Assembly (NCBI GenBank): GCA_026388255.1
Contig: JAPLKC010000025.1
Location: 1 to 64,000, forward strand
From: Pseudomonadota bacterium
GTDB taxonomy: Bacteria; Desulfobacterota; Syntrophorhabdia; Syntrophorhabdales; Syntrophorhabdaceae
Length of the DNA stretch: 64,000 nt
Direction of reading: 5' to 3'
Shown here: piece by piece, positions 35,968 through 45,071 of the stretch
Layout of the letters: each line of letters opens with the position of its first letter
Numbering within the stretch: position 1 is the first letter of the stretch
Position numbers and translations under genes: made by a program
Notes under the pieces: model-generated
The model's input: the letters and a program-made list of their open reading frames with translations, nothing else
The model's database searches: none
What the model was told of the DNA's origin: nothing

Positions 35968-37162
35968 TCAATACCTTGAGCGGCGGTGCACCGGTCTGTA
36001 TATCGGCTCCGCTGTCCGCTTTTCAAAGGTCTTTTCCACATTCACGGGATCCAGGAACCTGCAGTGTCTGCCTGTGGATCGCTCATTAGAAACCTTCCTG
36101 ATGTAGAAGCTTAGGAAGAGCTCCTCCTTTGCCCGTGTGATTGCCACGTAGAAGAGCCTCTTCTCTTCCTCGATATCGCCCTCATCGGCATCAACAAGAG
36201 CCCTGTTCGACGGGAACACGCCATCCACCAGGCCGATAAGGAACACCCTGCCCCATTCAAGCCCCTTTGCTGAATGGACTGTGGAAAGGGTAAGAAATTC
36301 GAAATCATCATCTTTTGTATCCTTGTCGGGATCGACAGCTACATCGGCAAGAAAGCCCTTCAAGGTGCGGTACCTTTGGGCCATCTGTCCGAGCATGACC
36401 AGTTCCTTTACCCTGGACGAATCCTTCTTGTATTTCACCTTCATGATGGGGCCGTAATGCTCCATAACAAGCTCAAGCTGACGGGCCGGCAACATGGACG
36501 GACCGGAGATAGTCTGGAGAAGTGTTTTCAGGGAGGCAAATACTTCCGAGTTTTTCTGACCGGTGCAGAAGGGCAAAAAAACTTTATCGATAATATCTGC
36601 AAGGTTGTTGTAATGGATAATCAGCTCAAGAAGTCTTTCAACGGTCCTGACACCAATACCGGGAAGCAGCAGCAGGACCCGGTGCCATGCCAGTTCATCA
36701 GTGGGGTTAGCAACGAGCCTCAGTTAAGAGACTACATCGCGGACATGGGCCATTTCGGAGAATTTCCGACCCCCGAAGAGTTTAAAGCGTATCCCCTGTT
36801 TTACCAGTTCCGCCTGGAGGGGCATGGAGGTAAATACAGTCCTGAAGAGAATAGCCATCTCTCTCACGGCAATGCCGGTTGACTTCAGAGTCTGGACTCT
36901 CTGTGCCACCCAGGCAGCCTCCTCGTACACATCATCAAATTGTGATACCACAGGTTTTTTCACCAATGCTGCCCGTAGCCGACACAAGCCTTTTTTCGAA
37001 TTTATGTGACATGTTATTAAGGACCGCATTGCCCACATCAAGGATAGACTGGGTGCTGCGATAGTTTTCCTGGAGCTTGATTATTTTGCAGCCCTTGAAT
37101 TCCTTGGGGAATTGAAGGATATTCAGGTGATTAGCGCCCCTGAAACCGATATTAAAGTACAA
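35968..37162 (-). pseudogene. UvrD/Rep-type DNA helicase remnant
   Basis: The C-terminal two thirds of a superfamily I helicase. Motif IV region F-R-G-A-N-H-L-N-I-L and Q-E-N-Y-R-S-T near 37100 are present, as are V-H-S-A-K-G-L-E-W (motif V) and Y-V-A-I-T-R-A-K (motif VI) near 36150-36260. The N-terminal ATPase half with Walker A is missing. There is a frameshift at an A6 run (about 36957-36962), where A5 would restore the frame, and an in-frame TAA (36724-36726) where relatives have Tyr in D-V-x-x-Y-L-R-L. Three independent lesions make it a true relic. It is unrelated in detail to the AddA-like gene at 58134. Confidence 0.85.
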
Positions 37163-37376
37163 AAGGCAGATCTTTGTCCAGACCTCTCTGGCAGTGATTC
37201 AAAAACAGGAGGAAATCTAACCCTGAAAGTGATACAATTAGTCGGGGCAGATCAAAACCAGAGAGATGAAGGGGATTGTGGAAGCAAAGGCATAATCTGA
37301 ATTCATTGACATCGCCGGTAGTGTCCGGGGAAATCGGTCTGTTCGACTTAAACGAGAGCAGGTGAGGCAAGTTTAA

Positions 37377-37628
37377 ATGTCTATCCATATAATTCCAGTA
37401 AATAAACTCAGCCCTGAAGCCCTGCAAGGCGTTGTTGAAGAATTTATTTCAAGAGACGGTACTGATTATGGTGAAAGAGAGGCTTCCCAGGAAACAAAAT
37501 TCAGACAGGTAAAACATAAACTTGAAAACGGATTGGCAGTTCTTGTTTTTGATGACGAGAATGAAACCACCAATATATTCCTGGCTGATAACCCTATTTT
37601 AAAAAAGATTAAGGTGTTAACCGAGTGA
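37377..37628 (+). CDS. YheU-like (UPF0270) small protein
   Basis: 83 residues. The UPF0270/YheU pattern is clear: L-S-P-E-A-L-Q, E-E-F-I-S-R-D-G-T-D-Y-G-E near 21-33, K-L-E-N-G-L-A-V-L-V-F and an N-I-F close. The family is widespread, about 75 residues, and of unknown function. AGGTGAGG lies upstream of the ATG. The 214 bases before it (37163-37376) hold nothing I can support. Confidence 0.75.
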   Translation: MSIHIIPVNKLSPEALQGVVEEFISRDGTDYGEREASQETKFRQVKHKLENGLAVLVFDDENETTNIFLADNPILKKIKVLTE

Positions 37629-37746
37629 TAATGCCTATCCCGAATCTTGCCGGTATATATATTTGATAATTTTTGAAACACAGGGCACATTCAGAAAAGC
37701 CGGCAACAAGGTATTAGGGCAATAAAAAACACGGAAAGGATTGACT

Positions 37747-38169
37747 ATGGACAAACCCAGCGAACAGAAACAACGTATAACAGAAATATTAGGCGCAGAC
37801 AATCTGGCTGTTACTTTGAAATCACTGACACTATACCGGGACTATCTCAGGATAAATCTCGATACGCCCTGTATCATGACCGGTATCGAAGACTTTCCAT
37901 GGCAAGCAAGGTATGTTTTTGGTTATGATGATAAAACTGAGTATGAGGCTCTGAAAAAGAAACAGCCTTCGTATACCGATACTTATGAACTGAAACGTTT
38001 TGAAGACCTCATAAATGAAGTTACGGGAATACTCATTAAGGTGAAACGGGTACATGACAACCAACGATTCATCCTTGAACTTGCATCACTGAAAGCAATA
38101 GATGAAACATCAAAGAACTATACGCTTCTTGATGATTATAGCGTGTGGTTCGTCAATATACTGAAATGA
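37747..38169 (+). CDS. Conserved-looking hypothetical protein
   Basis: 140 residues, no signal peptide and no membrane helix. It is charged and rich in Tyr and Asp (D-F-P-W-Q-A-R-Y-V-F-G-Y, then Y-T-L-L-D-D-Y near the C terminus). I do not recognise a family. ATG at 37747 with GGAAAGGA upstream; the TTG two codons earlier is less likely. It follows the UPF0270 gene by 118 bases in the same direction. The next 418 bases (38170-38587) contain no gene, only the direct repeat described separately. Confidence 0.6.
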   Translation: MDKPSEQKQRITEILGADNLAVTLKSLTLYRDYLRINLDTPCIMTGIEDFPWQARYVFGYDDKTEYEALKKKQPSYTDTYELKRFEDLINEVTGILIKVKRVHDNQRFILELASLKAIDETSKNYTLLDDYSVWFVNILK

Positions 38170-38511
38170 AAAGAAGATTGGTGCATGGCACGGGAGTTAC
38201 TTCTACTTCTATGCCGCCTATTGTTGTCCTTTTCCCGATGCAACCTCATCAGTTTAATCTCTCCTACATGCGGCATACCGGACAATGACATGAGATATAT
38301 TCAGAAATGTCTCCGGATGAGTGTCTGGTAAAGATCAGGGATGAAGTACATTTTGGGATGTAAAAGTGTGGGAATAGAAAGGAGTGTTTGGTAAAAGAGG
38401 TATCGTTCATAGCTTAATAAAAACGAGTTTTTCACAAAGAAGCAATTCATACTGTATTTCGAATGGCAATCAACATCCAAATAGATATTGATTTTTTGAT
38501 GGATATTGTCG

Positions 38512-38565
38512 GGTTTTTAACCATAAAATCTGCACGTTCGTATTGAGAAATTGCTTTTCTTGTGT
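38512..38565. repeat. Direct repeat, left copy, beside the CHAT gene
   Basis: Shares GGTTTTTAACCATAAAATC (19 bases), GTTCGTATTGA, AAATTGC and TTTTCTTGTGT, in the same order and orientation, with 41833-41897. The right copy has an 11-base insertion. It begins 23 bases after the CHAT gene's stop end. Confidence 0.85.
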
Positions 38566-38587
38566 AAAGAGAGCCCTTCTAATTCTG

Positions 38588-41500
38588 TCAGTCTTCTCTT
38601 CCCCCGTCACCAAAGAGGACAAAAGGTGCCCAGAACAGAGGATGGGCATAGCTTGCCACAATCTTCTGCGAAATCGGATCAATATATCCGGGATCTTTGA
38701 TTAGATTCAGCATGGCCTTTTGGAGTGCCTGGGAACGGGTATATTCTCTGTTCTCAATCTGATTTTGAAAGAGCTGCGTAGTCAGCTTTTTCGCCGATGT
38801 TGTTTCAACAGGATACATGGTTGCAATAACAGCCCTTGTGCCGGCATAGAAAAATGCCTTCCCGAGTCCGGAGAGTGCCTCAGCCCCCGATCCCGCCGCA
38901 GCACCTGTGTTGCAGGCAGAAAGTACAACCCAGTCAGCATTTAACTTCAACTTCATAATCTCGCCCATCGTCAACAATCCATCATCATTAATGCCGGTAA
39001 CCTTGGGTGAAGAAAGGGCAAGAGCCGGCTGGTCAAGTCCGTCTAAGTCACCGGGGACTAACGCATGAGTGGCAAAGGCAATAACCTGCCGGTCAGAGAG
39101 ATCCATGGTTTTAACCCTGTTTTCAGAAGCCTCTTTCCCCAAGAAAACATCGCGGGGCATGTCTGCTTTCAGTGCTACGGCAATAGCCTTAATTTCTTCG
39201 GCGGTATCAGGGAGACGTTCCAGGTTTTCAATCTGGCTTGAAATAAGCTTACTGCTGTCAAGCCCGCCCCTGTTTGACAGACGCACACTTCTCACCTGAA
39301 TCGTCGCCTCATTTGACGGGGTTTGTTTTTCTGACATGGCGACCTGTCCGGGATTGAAGATCGGATCGCCAAAGCCAGCAAAGGCTTTTCGTTGTATTGG
39401 GCCTGCAGGTAACATACGAAGCGAGATGAGCGACGATGCAGAAGGCACCATGGTTATAGAAACCTGACGAATAAGCCATGGGACATTTCTATATCCGTCA
39501 AAAAGGAGTTTCTCTTCTTTCGGTTGTTTAAACGGTTCTGTTGTGAGGGTAGCCAGGGGTATCTGGCTTATCGGCTCGTTTACTATGACCAGAATATCGT
39601 GGGCATCCTTCCATCCATCTCTTACCGGGAGGAAGAATGTGCTGAATAATTCATGTGCGAGGTTAGTGTCAAATAGTGGAATATCGCTGAATGAGGACGG
39701 ATTTGGGTCGAGTGATTTCCGGAGCGCTGAGACAATCTCATCGAGGTCTGTTTTAAGGACAGGCACGGAAGCAAATCTTATATTACCGCTCTGAGGAATT
39801 GCCCAGATGTATGTACGATCATCAAGGGTATAAATCGAAATCAGCGACTCATGGGGACGGAGGTGCTTTTGCACTGTAGCAGGGAGCGGGGTCTGTGGAT
39901 TGACAAACTCAGCGTATTTTTTTGAACGTTTTTTGATCTCGTCAATCAGTATGCCCCTCGCCTGCCGAAGAGCATCCAGTTTTGCATGGAGGCTTTTGAT
40001 TAGTTGCGGGTTCTGCTGGTCAGGCGATGCTGAGATGATTTCAAGAATTGAAGTCTCCGTAACGCTTATCTGTTTCAATGTATCCTGTTCCTGGCGGATC
40101 AGGTTGATAACCTCGGGATCTGTCTCTGCAGCCCTGGCGCTGCTTGCCATGACAGCACTCTGTACCGTTTGACCACGTGTTATCTCGGCGAGCTGAAAAG
40201 ACAATCCGATCGTATCAATCGCAGGATCGGTTTCGCGAACACGATCAAGGAGCCTCATGTAGTCCTGAATGATGATTTTCACCCGCTGGCTTCTGATATA
40301 GCCGCCTCTATCCGCAACATATTGCGTGAGTATATTGATTGAGTTAGAAAAGTCTTCCCGGGCCTGCTTGAGGTTCCCTTGACGGAAATGTGCCATTCCA
40401 CGGAGTGCCAGCATTTCTGCAGTATTGAAATCTTTCTCACCGAAGACGTTCCTGAACTTCTCGTAGTTATCGGATATGATGCCCGTTGCCTCCCCGGTGC
40501 GGCCTGTCATAAGAAGGGAAAGAAGTAGCGCCGGGTTTTTTGTAAACGATTTGTCATAAAGATATTGGTTTTCCTGCATGCCTGTTTTCACAAGATCGAA
40601 TTGCTCCATGGCGCGCCTGTAGTTGCCACTGGCGGTAAGCAAATTACCATAGCCGCTCCTTGCCTGAGCTGCTAACAGTGAATCGTTTGTAACTCCGGAA
40701 GCCTCGAGGGTTTTAATCGCTGAAGATAGCAGTCGTTCTGCTTCCAGGATTCTCCCCTGTGCTGCCAGGTCAAGAGAAATTATGAAGACCGCAAAAAATG
40801 TCTGTGCGGATTCCTGACCGCCATGACCGAGGGATTCATTCAATACATCGCGGGCTGCTATTTCTGACTCAAAAAAACGTCCCTGAAAAAACAGATTGCG
40901 GGCAAGCCATGTTTTCCAACGCAGTACGCCTCCAGGAGTGTAAAAATTAAATTGTGCGCCAAGGGCTCTGTCGAGCGAATCGCGGATGTATGGTTCTGCC
41001 TCTCTGTATTTGCCCTGTGCCTCAAGGATAGCGGCTTCCATATGTGCTTTGATGATTTGGCAAAGGGCTGCTCCTCTTTTCCCTTCTCTACAATTCCTGA
41101 TTCCATCCTCTTTTATCCTGCTTGCAGCTTCTATGTCTCCTATGGAAGCGTATGTAAACGCCAAAAACGCATAACTCCATATGTAATTTGATGCCTTTAT
41201 ATTTTGTTCGTATAATTGTATGGCACGCCGAAAATTGCCGGCTTCTCTCTCGGCAGTAGCAAATTTTTGTATAAAAATAGGATCTGTGATCCCTGCCTTC
41301 CCGGCATAATGTTCAGCCATCTTACCATCTTCCAGCGTCTGCTTGCTGCGGCCTAATTCATATGCTGCAATGCTTCTGTTTTTATAGAAATCTGCCTGGC
41401 CTTGTTCGGTTTCGTTAGCTGGAGGAGCAGCAGCGGCTTTACTTTTATAGTAGTCGGTAGAGCCTGAAGTAGACTTACCGGGTTGATTTAATATCGCGGT

Positions 41501-41656
41501 GATGTCTTCAACACGACGTGGCGGGGGCACAAAAGTGTCCTCGCCCATCATAGAGATAGTTACCCGTTTTGCCTCTTCTAAAGACATGGTTGTTGTTGTA
41601 ACACAAGACTGGAGTGTAGCTACGATCAGGGATAATATGAGAAGGATCCTGCCCAT
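38588..41656 (-). CDS. TPR lipoprotein with C-terminal CHAT protease domain
   Basis: 1022 residues. The lipoprotein signal ends L15-Q16-S17-C18. The residue after the cysteine is Val, not Asp, so outer-membrane sorting is likely. Roughly 90-480 is a helical repeat array with TPR-like units (F-R-R-A-I-Q-L-Y-E, G-N-Y-R-R-A-M-E-Q-F, G-N-L-K-Q-A-R-E-D-F). A coiled segment spans about 500-590. The CHAT (caspase-like, clan CD) domain fills the C terminus, with catalytic His864 in F-A-T-H-A and Cys915 in L-S-A-C-N-T-G, both intact. The family cleaves proteins; the TPR part would recognise the target. It stands divergent from a CHASE2 cyclase and FecR operon and is flanked by direct repeats. No clear ribosome site. 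Confidence 0.85.
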   Translation of the reverse strand: MGRILLILSLIVATLQSCVTTTTMSLEEAKRVTISMMGEDTFVPPPRRVEDITAILNQPGKSTSGSTDYYKSKAAAAPPANETEQGQADFYKNRSIAAYELGRSKQTLEDGKMAEHYAGKAGITDPIFIQKFATAEREAGNFRRAIQLYEQNIKASNYIWSYAFLAFTYASIGDIEAASRIKEDGIRNCREGKRGAALCQIIKAHMEAAILEAQGKYREAEPYIRDSLDRALGAQFNFYTPGGVLRWKTWLARNLFFQGRFFESEIAARDVLNESLGHGGQESAQTFFAVFIISLDLAAQGRILEAERLLSSAIKTLEASGVTNDSLLAAQARSGYGNLLTASGNYRRAMEQFDLVKTGMQENQYLYDKSFTKNPALLLSLLMTGRTGEATGIISDNYEKFRNVFGEKDFNTAEMLALRGMAHFRQGNLKQAREDFSNSINILTQYVADRGGYIRSQRVKIIIQDYMRLLDRVRETDPAIDTIGLSFQLAEITRGQTVQSAVMASSARAAETDPEVINLIRQEQDTLKQISVTETSILEIISASPDQQNPQLIKSLHAKLDALRQARGILIDEIKKRSKKYAEFVNPQTPLPATVQKHLRPHESLISIYTLDDRTYIWAIPQSGNIRFASVPVLKTDLDEIVSALRKSLDPNPSSFSDIPLFDTNLAHELFSTFFLPVRDGWKDAHDILVIVNEPISQIPLATLTTEPFKQPKEEKLLFDGYRNVPWLIRQVSITMVPSASSLISLRMLPAGPIQRKAFAGFGDPIFNPGQVAMSEKQTPSNEATIQVRSVRLSNRGGLDSSKLISSQIENLERLPDTAEEIKAIAVALKADMPRDVFLGKEASENRVKTMDLSDRQVIAFATHALVPGDLDGLDQPALALSSPKVTGINDDGLLTMGEIMKLKLNADWVVLSACNTGAAAGSGAEALSGLGKAFFYAGTRAVIATMYPVETTSAKKLTTQLFQNQIENREYTRSQALQKAMLNLIKDPGYIDPISQKIVASYAHPLFWAPFVLFGDGGRED

Positions 41657-41818
41657 GATTGTCTATATGTTATATCATAAACAAAGATAAAAATATTATA
41701 TTTGATTGTATTGGCTTCCAGGGGAAAGTTGTTACGTTTTTGGCGTGCTTAAACATGGGAATTCTGAAATTCAAAAGACGACTTACAAAATTATGTGATT
41801 TTGTCCAACTGAAAAAAC

Positions 41819-41848
41819 TTGACAAATTATTTGGTTTTTAACCATAAA
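41819..41848 (+). promoter_or_regulatory. Sigma-70 promoter of the CHASE2 cyclase operon
   Basis: TTGACA (41819-41824), an 18-base spacer, CATAAA (41843-41848). The right-hand direct repeat begins inside this promoter. The left copy of the repeat lacks the TTGACA. Confidence 0.5.
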
Positions 41849-41897
41849 ATCGATAAGTTCGTATTGATAAATTGCTGATAATTTGCTTTTCTTGTGT
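41833..41897. repeat. Direct repeat, right copy
   Basis: Partner of 38512-38565, 3.3 kb apart, enclosing the CHAT gene and its leader. Contains an extra TGATAATTTGC relative to the left copy. Confidence 0.85.
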
Positions 41898-41988
41898 TAT
41901 TTTTATCGCATGCCGAAAAAAATCCTGTCAGTTCTTCTGGACTCAAAAGTAGTTTCGGTAAAATATGCATGAGTACTCAAAGGAATGC

Positions 41989-43803
41989 ATGAGGAAAAGA
42001 AAATACTGGGTTCCGATAATCATTGGTTTTGTCATAACGGGAATTCTCTTCCTGACACAAAGACTGTGGAATCCCCTGGACCTGAAGTCATACGACATCA
42101 GGTTCCAAATATCTGAATTGCTCGGCATTGGACAAGTACAAACCTCAGGCAGAATAGTGGTTGTTGGTATCGATGAGAGAAAACTTCTCTCGGAAAAACC
42201 CCTTATGTTCCTTTATCCTGACATTGGAAACTTTATTAACAAAATGAGTGATTACAAAGTATCCGTCATCGGGCTTGACATCATCCCTATCCATGAACAG
42301 AGCGAGAAGTTCAAGAAATCGGTCCTCTCGCTCTATGACAAAACTCCGCAGGCCTACATTAGCTTCATAGAAAAGACCGGCAGGAAGCTCGATAATTCGC
42401 TTCTTGAACCGATCATACGTGTCTCTCGTGATATTCCTGTGGTACAGGCATATCACGAGAGCCTGACACCTTTCTACTACGGGCTGGTACCATTCATGGG
42501 CAATGTCCATCTTTCAGATATCGTGCTTACTGATGGCGACACGACAAGAAACGACGGCATCATACGCAGGCAGGAACTGCTCCCCGGAAACAAGGAGTCC
42601 TTTGCTTTTACAATCGTCAGGCTTCTTGACCATCAGTCGCCACCTTCTGCGTCAGTCAATCTGAACTTCTTCCTCCTCAAAAATATCCCGATCTTCTGCT
42701 TTGAAGACGTTATGCACGGCAAGGTTGGGCAAGATGCCTTCCGGGGGAAAGCGGTTATTCTCGGCTACATAAGTCCCCATGAGGATGTCCATCAGACACC
42801 GCTCAGCAATTACAGACTTTCTTCTTGCGGAGGGGCAATGCCTGAAAAAATTGCATTGCAAAGAAAGGTCCGTATCCCGGGTTCTCTCATACATGCCGTG
42901 GCAGCCGAGACTCTCCTGACAAAGACTTTTCTTAAAGACCTCGGCATGACAATAAAGGCCGCCTTGCTTATTATTCTTGGTCTTACAGGAATTTCCATAG
43001 CGTTGAAAATGAAGCCCCAGTATGGAATATCCGCCACTTTTCTATTGATGTGCATCTATTTCGCGTGCAGCGTATTTTTTTTCTCACGGGGTCATATAAT
43101 CCCTTTATTCCCCCATATCCTCGCCCCGTTCCTTGTCACGGCATTTATTTACCCCTACCACTACATTATAGAAGAGAGGGATAAGAGGCGACTCTACAAG
43201 ACTTTTGGATATTATGTGGACAAAGAAGTGATCGACTCCCTCATTGATCGGGACCCTGAAAACCTCCTGAAGGGCGAATATAGAGATGCCTCTATTCTGT
43301 TCCTTGACATCAGGGACTTTACAATGCTCTCGATGAACCATAAGGCTCAGGATATTGTGAGCCTCCTGAACCTTTATTTTGGAACCATTACCGACATTGT
43401 GAAACATCACGGCGGGTTTGTGAACAAGTTCATCGGCGACGGAGTTCTCGCATTTTTTGCAGGTGAAGAGAACCCGGTAAGTAGCACGATACAATCCGCC
43501 CTTGAAATCCTTCATGAAACGCAAAGACTGAACGATGAAGGTGTGCTCACGCCATTCATTGGAGATACAAAACTTTTTATTGGCATAGGCATTCACTATG
43601 GAAAGGTCGTAATGGGGAACATCGGATCTGAGAAGAAGATGGACTTCACTATTATGGGTGCCAATGTGAACATTGCATCAAGAATAGAGGGGCTTACCAA
43701 ACAGCTAAAAAAACCTGTGCTTTTAAGCGCTTCTGCGTATAATATGCTGAAAGACGAATACTGTTTCGAGGATCTCGGAACCCAGGAGGTGAATAATGAG
43801 TAA
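41989..43803 (+). CDS. CHASE2-domain class III adenylate/guanylate cyclase
   Basis: About 604 residues. A basic N terminus and TM1 (V-P-I-I-I-G-F-V-I-T-G-I-L-F-L) lead to an extracytoplasmic CHASE2 domain of about 270 residues. Three more TM helices lie near 310-400, followed by a cytoplasmic class III cyclase domain. Metal-binding Asp residues are in L-F-L-D-I-R-D-F and F-I-G-D-G. A lysine two before F-I-G-D and N-I-A-S-R near the end are the substrate and transition-state residues, so it should be active. ATP is the likelier substrate. The ATG at 41989 has AAAGGA 5 bases before it; the track ATG at 41965 has none. It overlaps the FecR gene by 8 bases. Confidence 0.88.
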   Translation: MRKRKYWVPIIIGFVITGILFLTQRLWNPLDLKSYDIRFQISELLGIGQVQTSGRIVVVGIDERKLLSEKPLMFLYPDIGNFINKMSDYKVSVIGLDIIPIHEQSEKFKKSVLSLYDKTPQAYISFIEKTGRKLDNSLLEPIIRVSRDIPVVQAYHESLTPFYYGLVPFMGNVHLSDIVLTDGDTTRNDGIIRRQELLPGNKESFAFTIVRLLDHQSPPSASVNLNFFLLKNIPIFCFEDVMHGKVGQDAFRGKAVILGYISPHEDVHQTPLSNYRLSSCGGAMPEKIALQRKVRIPGSLIHAVAAETLLTKTFLKDLGMTIKAALLIILGLTGISIALKMKPQYGISATFLLMCIYFACSVFFFSRGHIIPLFPHILAPFLVTAFIYPYHYIIEERDKRRLYKTFGYYVDKEVIDSLIDRDPENLLKGEYRDASILFLDIRDFTMLSMNHKAQDIVSLLNLYFGTITDIVKHHGGFVNKFIGDGVLAFFAGEENPVSSTIQSALEILHETQRLNDEGVLTPFIGDTKLFIGIGIHYGKVVMGNIGSEKKMDFTIMGANVNIASRIEGLTKQLKKPVLLSASAYNMLKDEYCFEDLGTQEVNNE

Positions 43804-44665
43804 AACGTTGGCTACTTTAATATTAATACTTGCATGCATGTTGACCCTCATTCCAGGATCATCGTACTCCTTAGATAATTTCGGGATGTTGTTTGAGATT
43901 GAAGGCGATGTCAAGGTAACTGATTCTACAGGGAAGACATCCGGTCTGAGCAGGAGCAAGGATCTTCTCCGTCCGATTGTGGAGGGTGATAGGATTGAGG
44001 TCGCAAAAGGAAAAGCTATTGTTGTTTCCGCAAAGAAGAACAAAGGTTATGAATTTACCTCGAATTCAACAGGACAGGTGAAGGGCGATAAAATGCTGAC
44101 GATCAAGGGCCAGATCAATATAAAAGATGGTCTTCATGCGCCAAGGGAAAGCTCGCCGGGAACCATGGGCGCCCTTGTGCTGAGAAAGGATAAATCTCTA
44201 TGTTTAGGGACATTATCGCCTTTGAACACTGCAGTCATTGAGCTTGCACCAGAGCTCAGATGGAAAAACTCCTGCCAGGGGCCGAAGAATGTAGCGATAA
44301 TTGTATTTGATAAAGAAGAAGTTGTATATGCCTCAAAAACCGATAAGGATAACCTTAAAATCCCAAACAATATCCTGAAATATGGCAACATATACCGGTG
44401 GATCGTAAAAAGTAATCGTCTTGAGGCCGGTGGGAGGTTTAATATACCTGAAGAAAATGAGGTCAATGCAATTCAGAAGAAACTTTTATCTTCGAGACTG
44501 AACAAAGACGATACTTCCCAAAGACTTTCCCTTGTCTTCTATCTCCTTGCAAAGAACTTTATGGAATTGGCGAAAGATGAGATAACGATGCTCCGGAATG
44601 ATTTCCCTGACAATGAGTATTTCAAAAATATTCTTGTTGATTGGACCAATGGTGATAGCCACTGA
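43796..44665 (+). CDS. FecR-domain periplasmic protein
   Basis: 289 residues with a signal peptide (basic start, then L-I-L-I-L-A-C-M-L-T-L; cut near S-S-Y-S). Residues about 30-110 resemble a FecR-type beta domain: G-D-V-K-V-T, a D-R-I-E-V-A-K-G-K-A turn and a repeat of short strands. The C terminus is helical. FecR domains sit in the periplasm and often pair with CHASE2 cyclases and secreted sensors. A perfect AGGAGG site lies within the end of the cyclase gene, so synthesis is coupled. It could hand a periplasmic signal to CHASE2. Confidence 0.75.
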   Translation: MSKTLATLILILACMLTLIPGSSYSLDNFGMLFEIEGDVKVTDSTGKTSGLSRSKDLLRPIVEGDRIEVAKGKAIVVSAKKNKGYEFTSNSTGQVKGDKMLTIKGQINIKDGLHAPRESSPGTMGALVLRKDKSLCLGTLSPLNTAVIELAPELRWKNSCQGPKNVAIIVFDKEEVVYASKTDKDNLKIPNNILKYGNIYRWIVKSNRLEAGGRFNIPEENEVNAIQKKLLSSRLNKDDTSQRLSLVFYLLAKNFMELAKDEITMLRNDFPDNEYFKNILVDWTNGDSH

Positions 44666-44908
44666 AGGCTTTAGATGCTTAAAATGATGCTTCGCCCCGG
44701 AATGGAGCCCAAAATACCATTCGACCACTTCGCGCATCAGCCAGCCCGATAGATGGGGGCCTCAGATAGACGGAAGCGGATACATAACCGCCTCTTCGGA
44801 AACAAAGCCTGATAAGATTTCCTATTTCTAAACAGAATTTCGTACTCCATATTCTTCCCGTAAGTACGCCATGAACGTGGTGCGCTTTATATATAGAGTG
44901 CATTACTT

Positions 44909-44953
44909 CAGCAATTCTCTCTGAGTTGCATTTATGCATAGAGAGAATTGCTG
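44909..44953. repeat. Perfect 14-bp stem-loop with nested palindrome
   Basis: CAGCAATTCTCTCT pairs perfectly with AGAGAGAATTGCTG. The 17-base loop contains TGCAT-tt-ATGCA. It sits 240 bases after the FecR stop and 120 before the next gene. An AT-rich run follows. It may be a terminator or a repeat. The rest of 44666-45071 holds no supportable gene. Confidence 0.55.
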
Positions 44954-45071
44954 TTCATTAATGTTTTATTTTTATAATTATTCATGATATTGATAACACG
45001 GAAGGTAAATTACTGCGACCATATGAATATACGGTATTGAATAAACTTTCGACTCGGCAAAGGAACAAACG

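Noticed and set aside
38170-38587. CRISPR-like array or gene in the gap beside the CHAT gene
   Set aside because: Only one repeat unit is here, its partner is 3.3 kb away, and there are no regularly spaced repeats anywhere in the window.
44679-44939. 86-codon minus-strand open frame after the FecR gene
   Set aside because: No domain, no ribosome site, and it ends inside the stem-loop.
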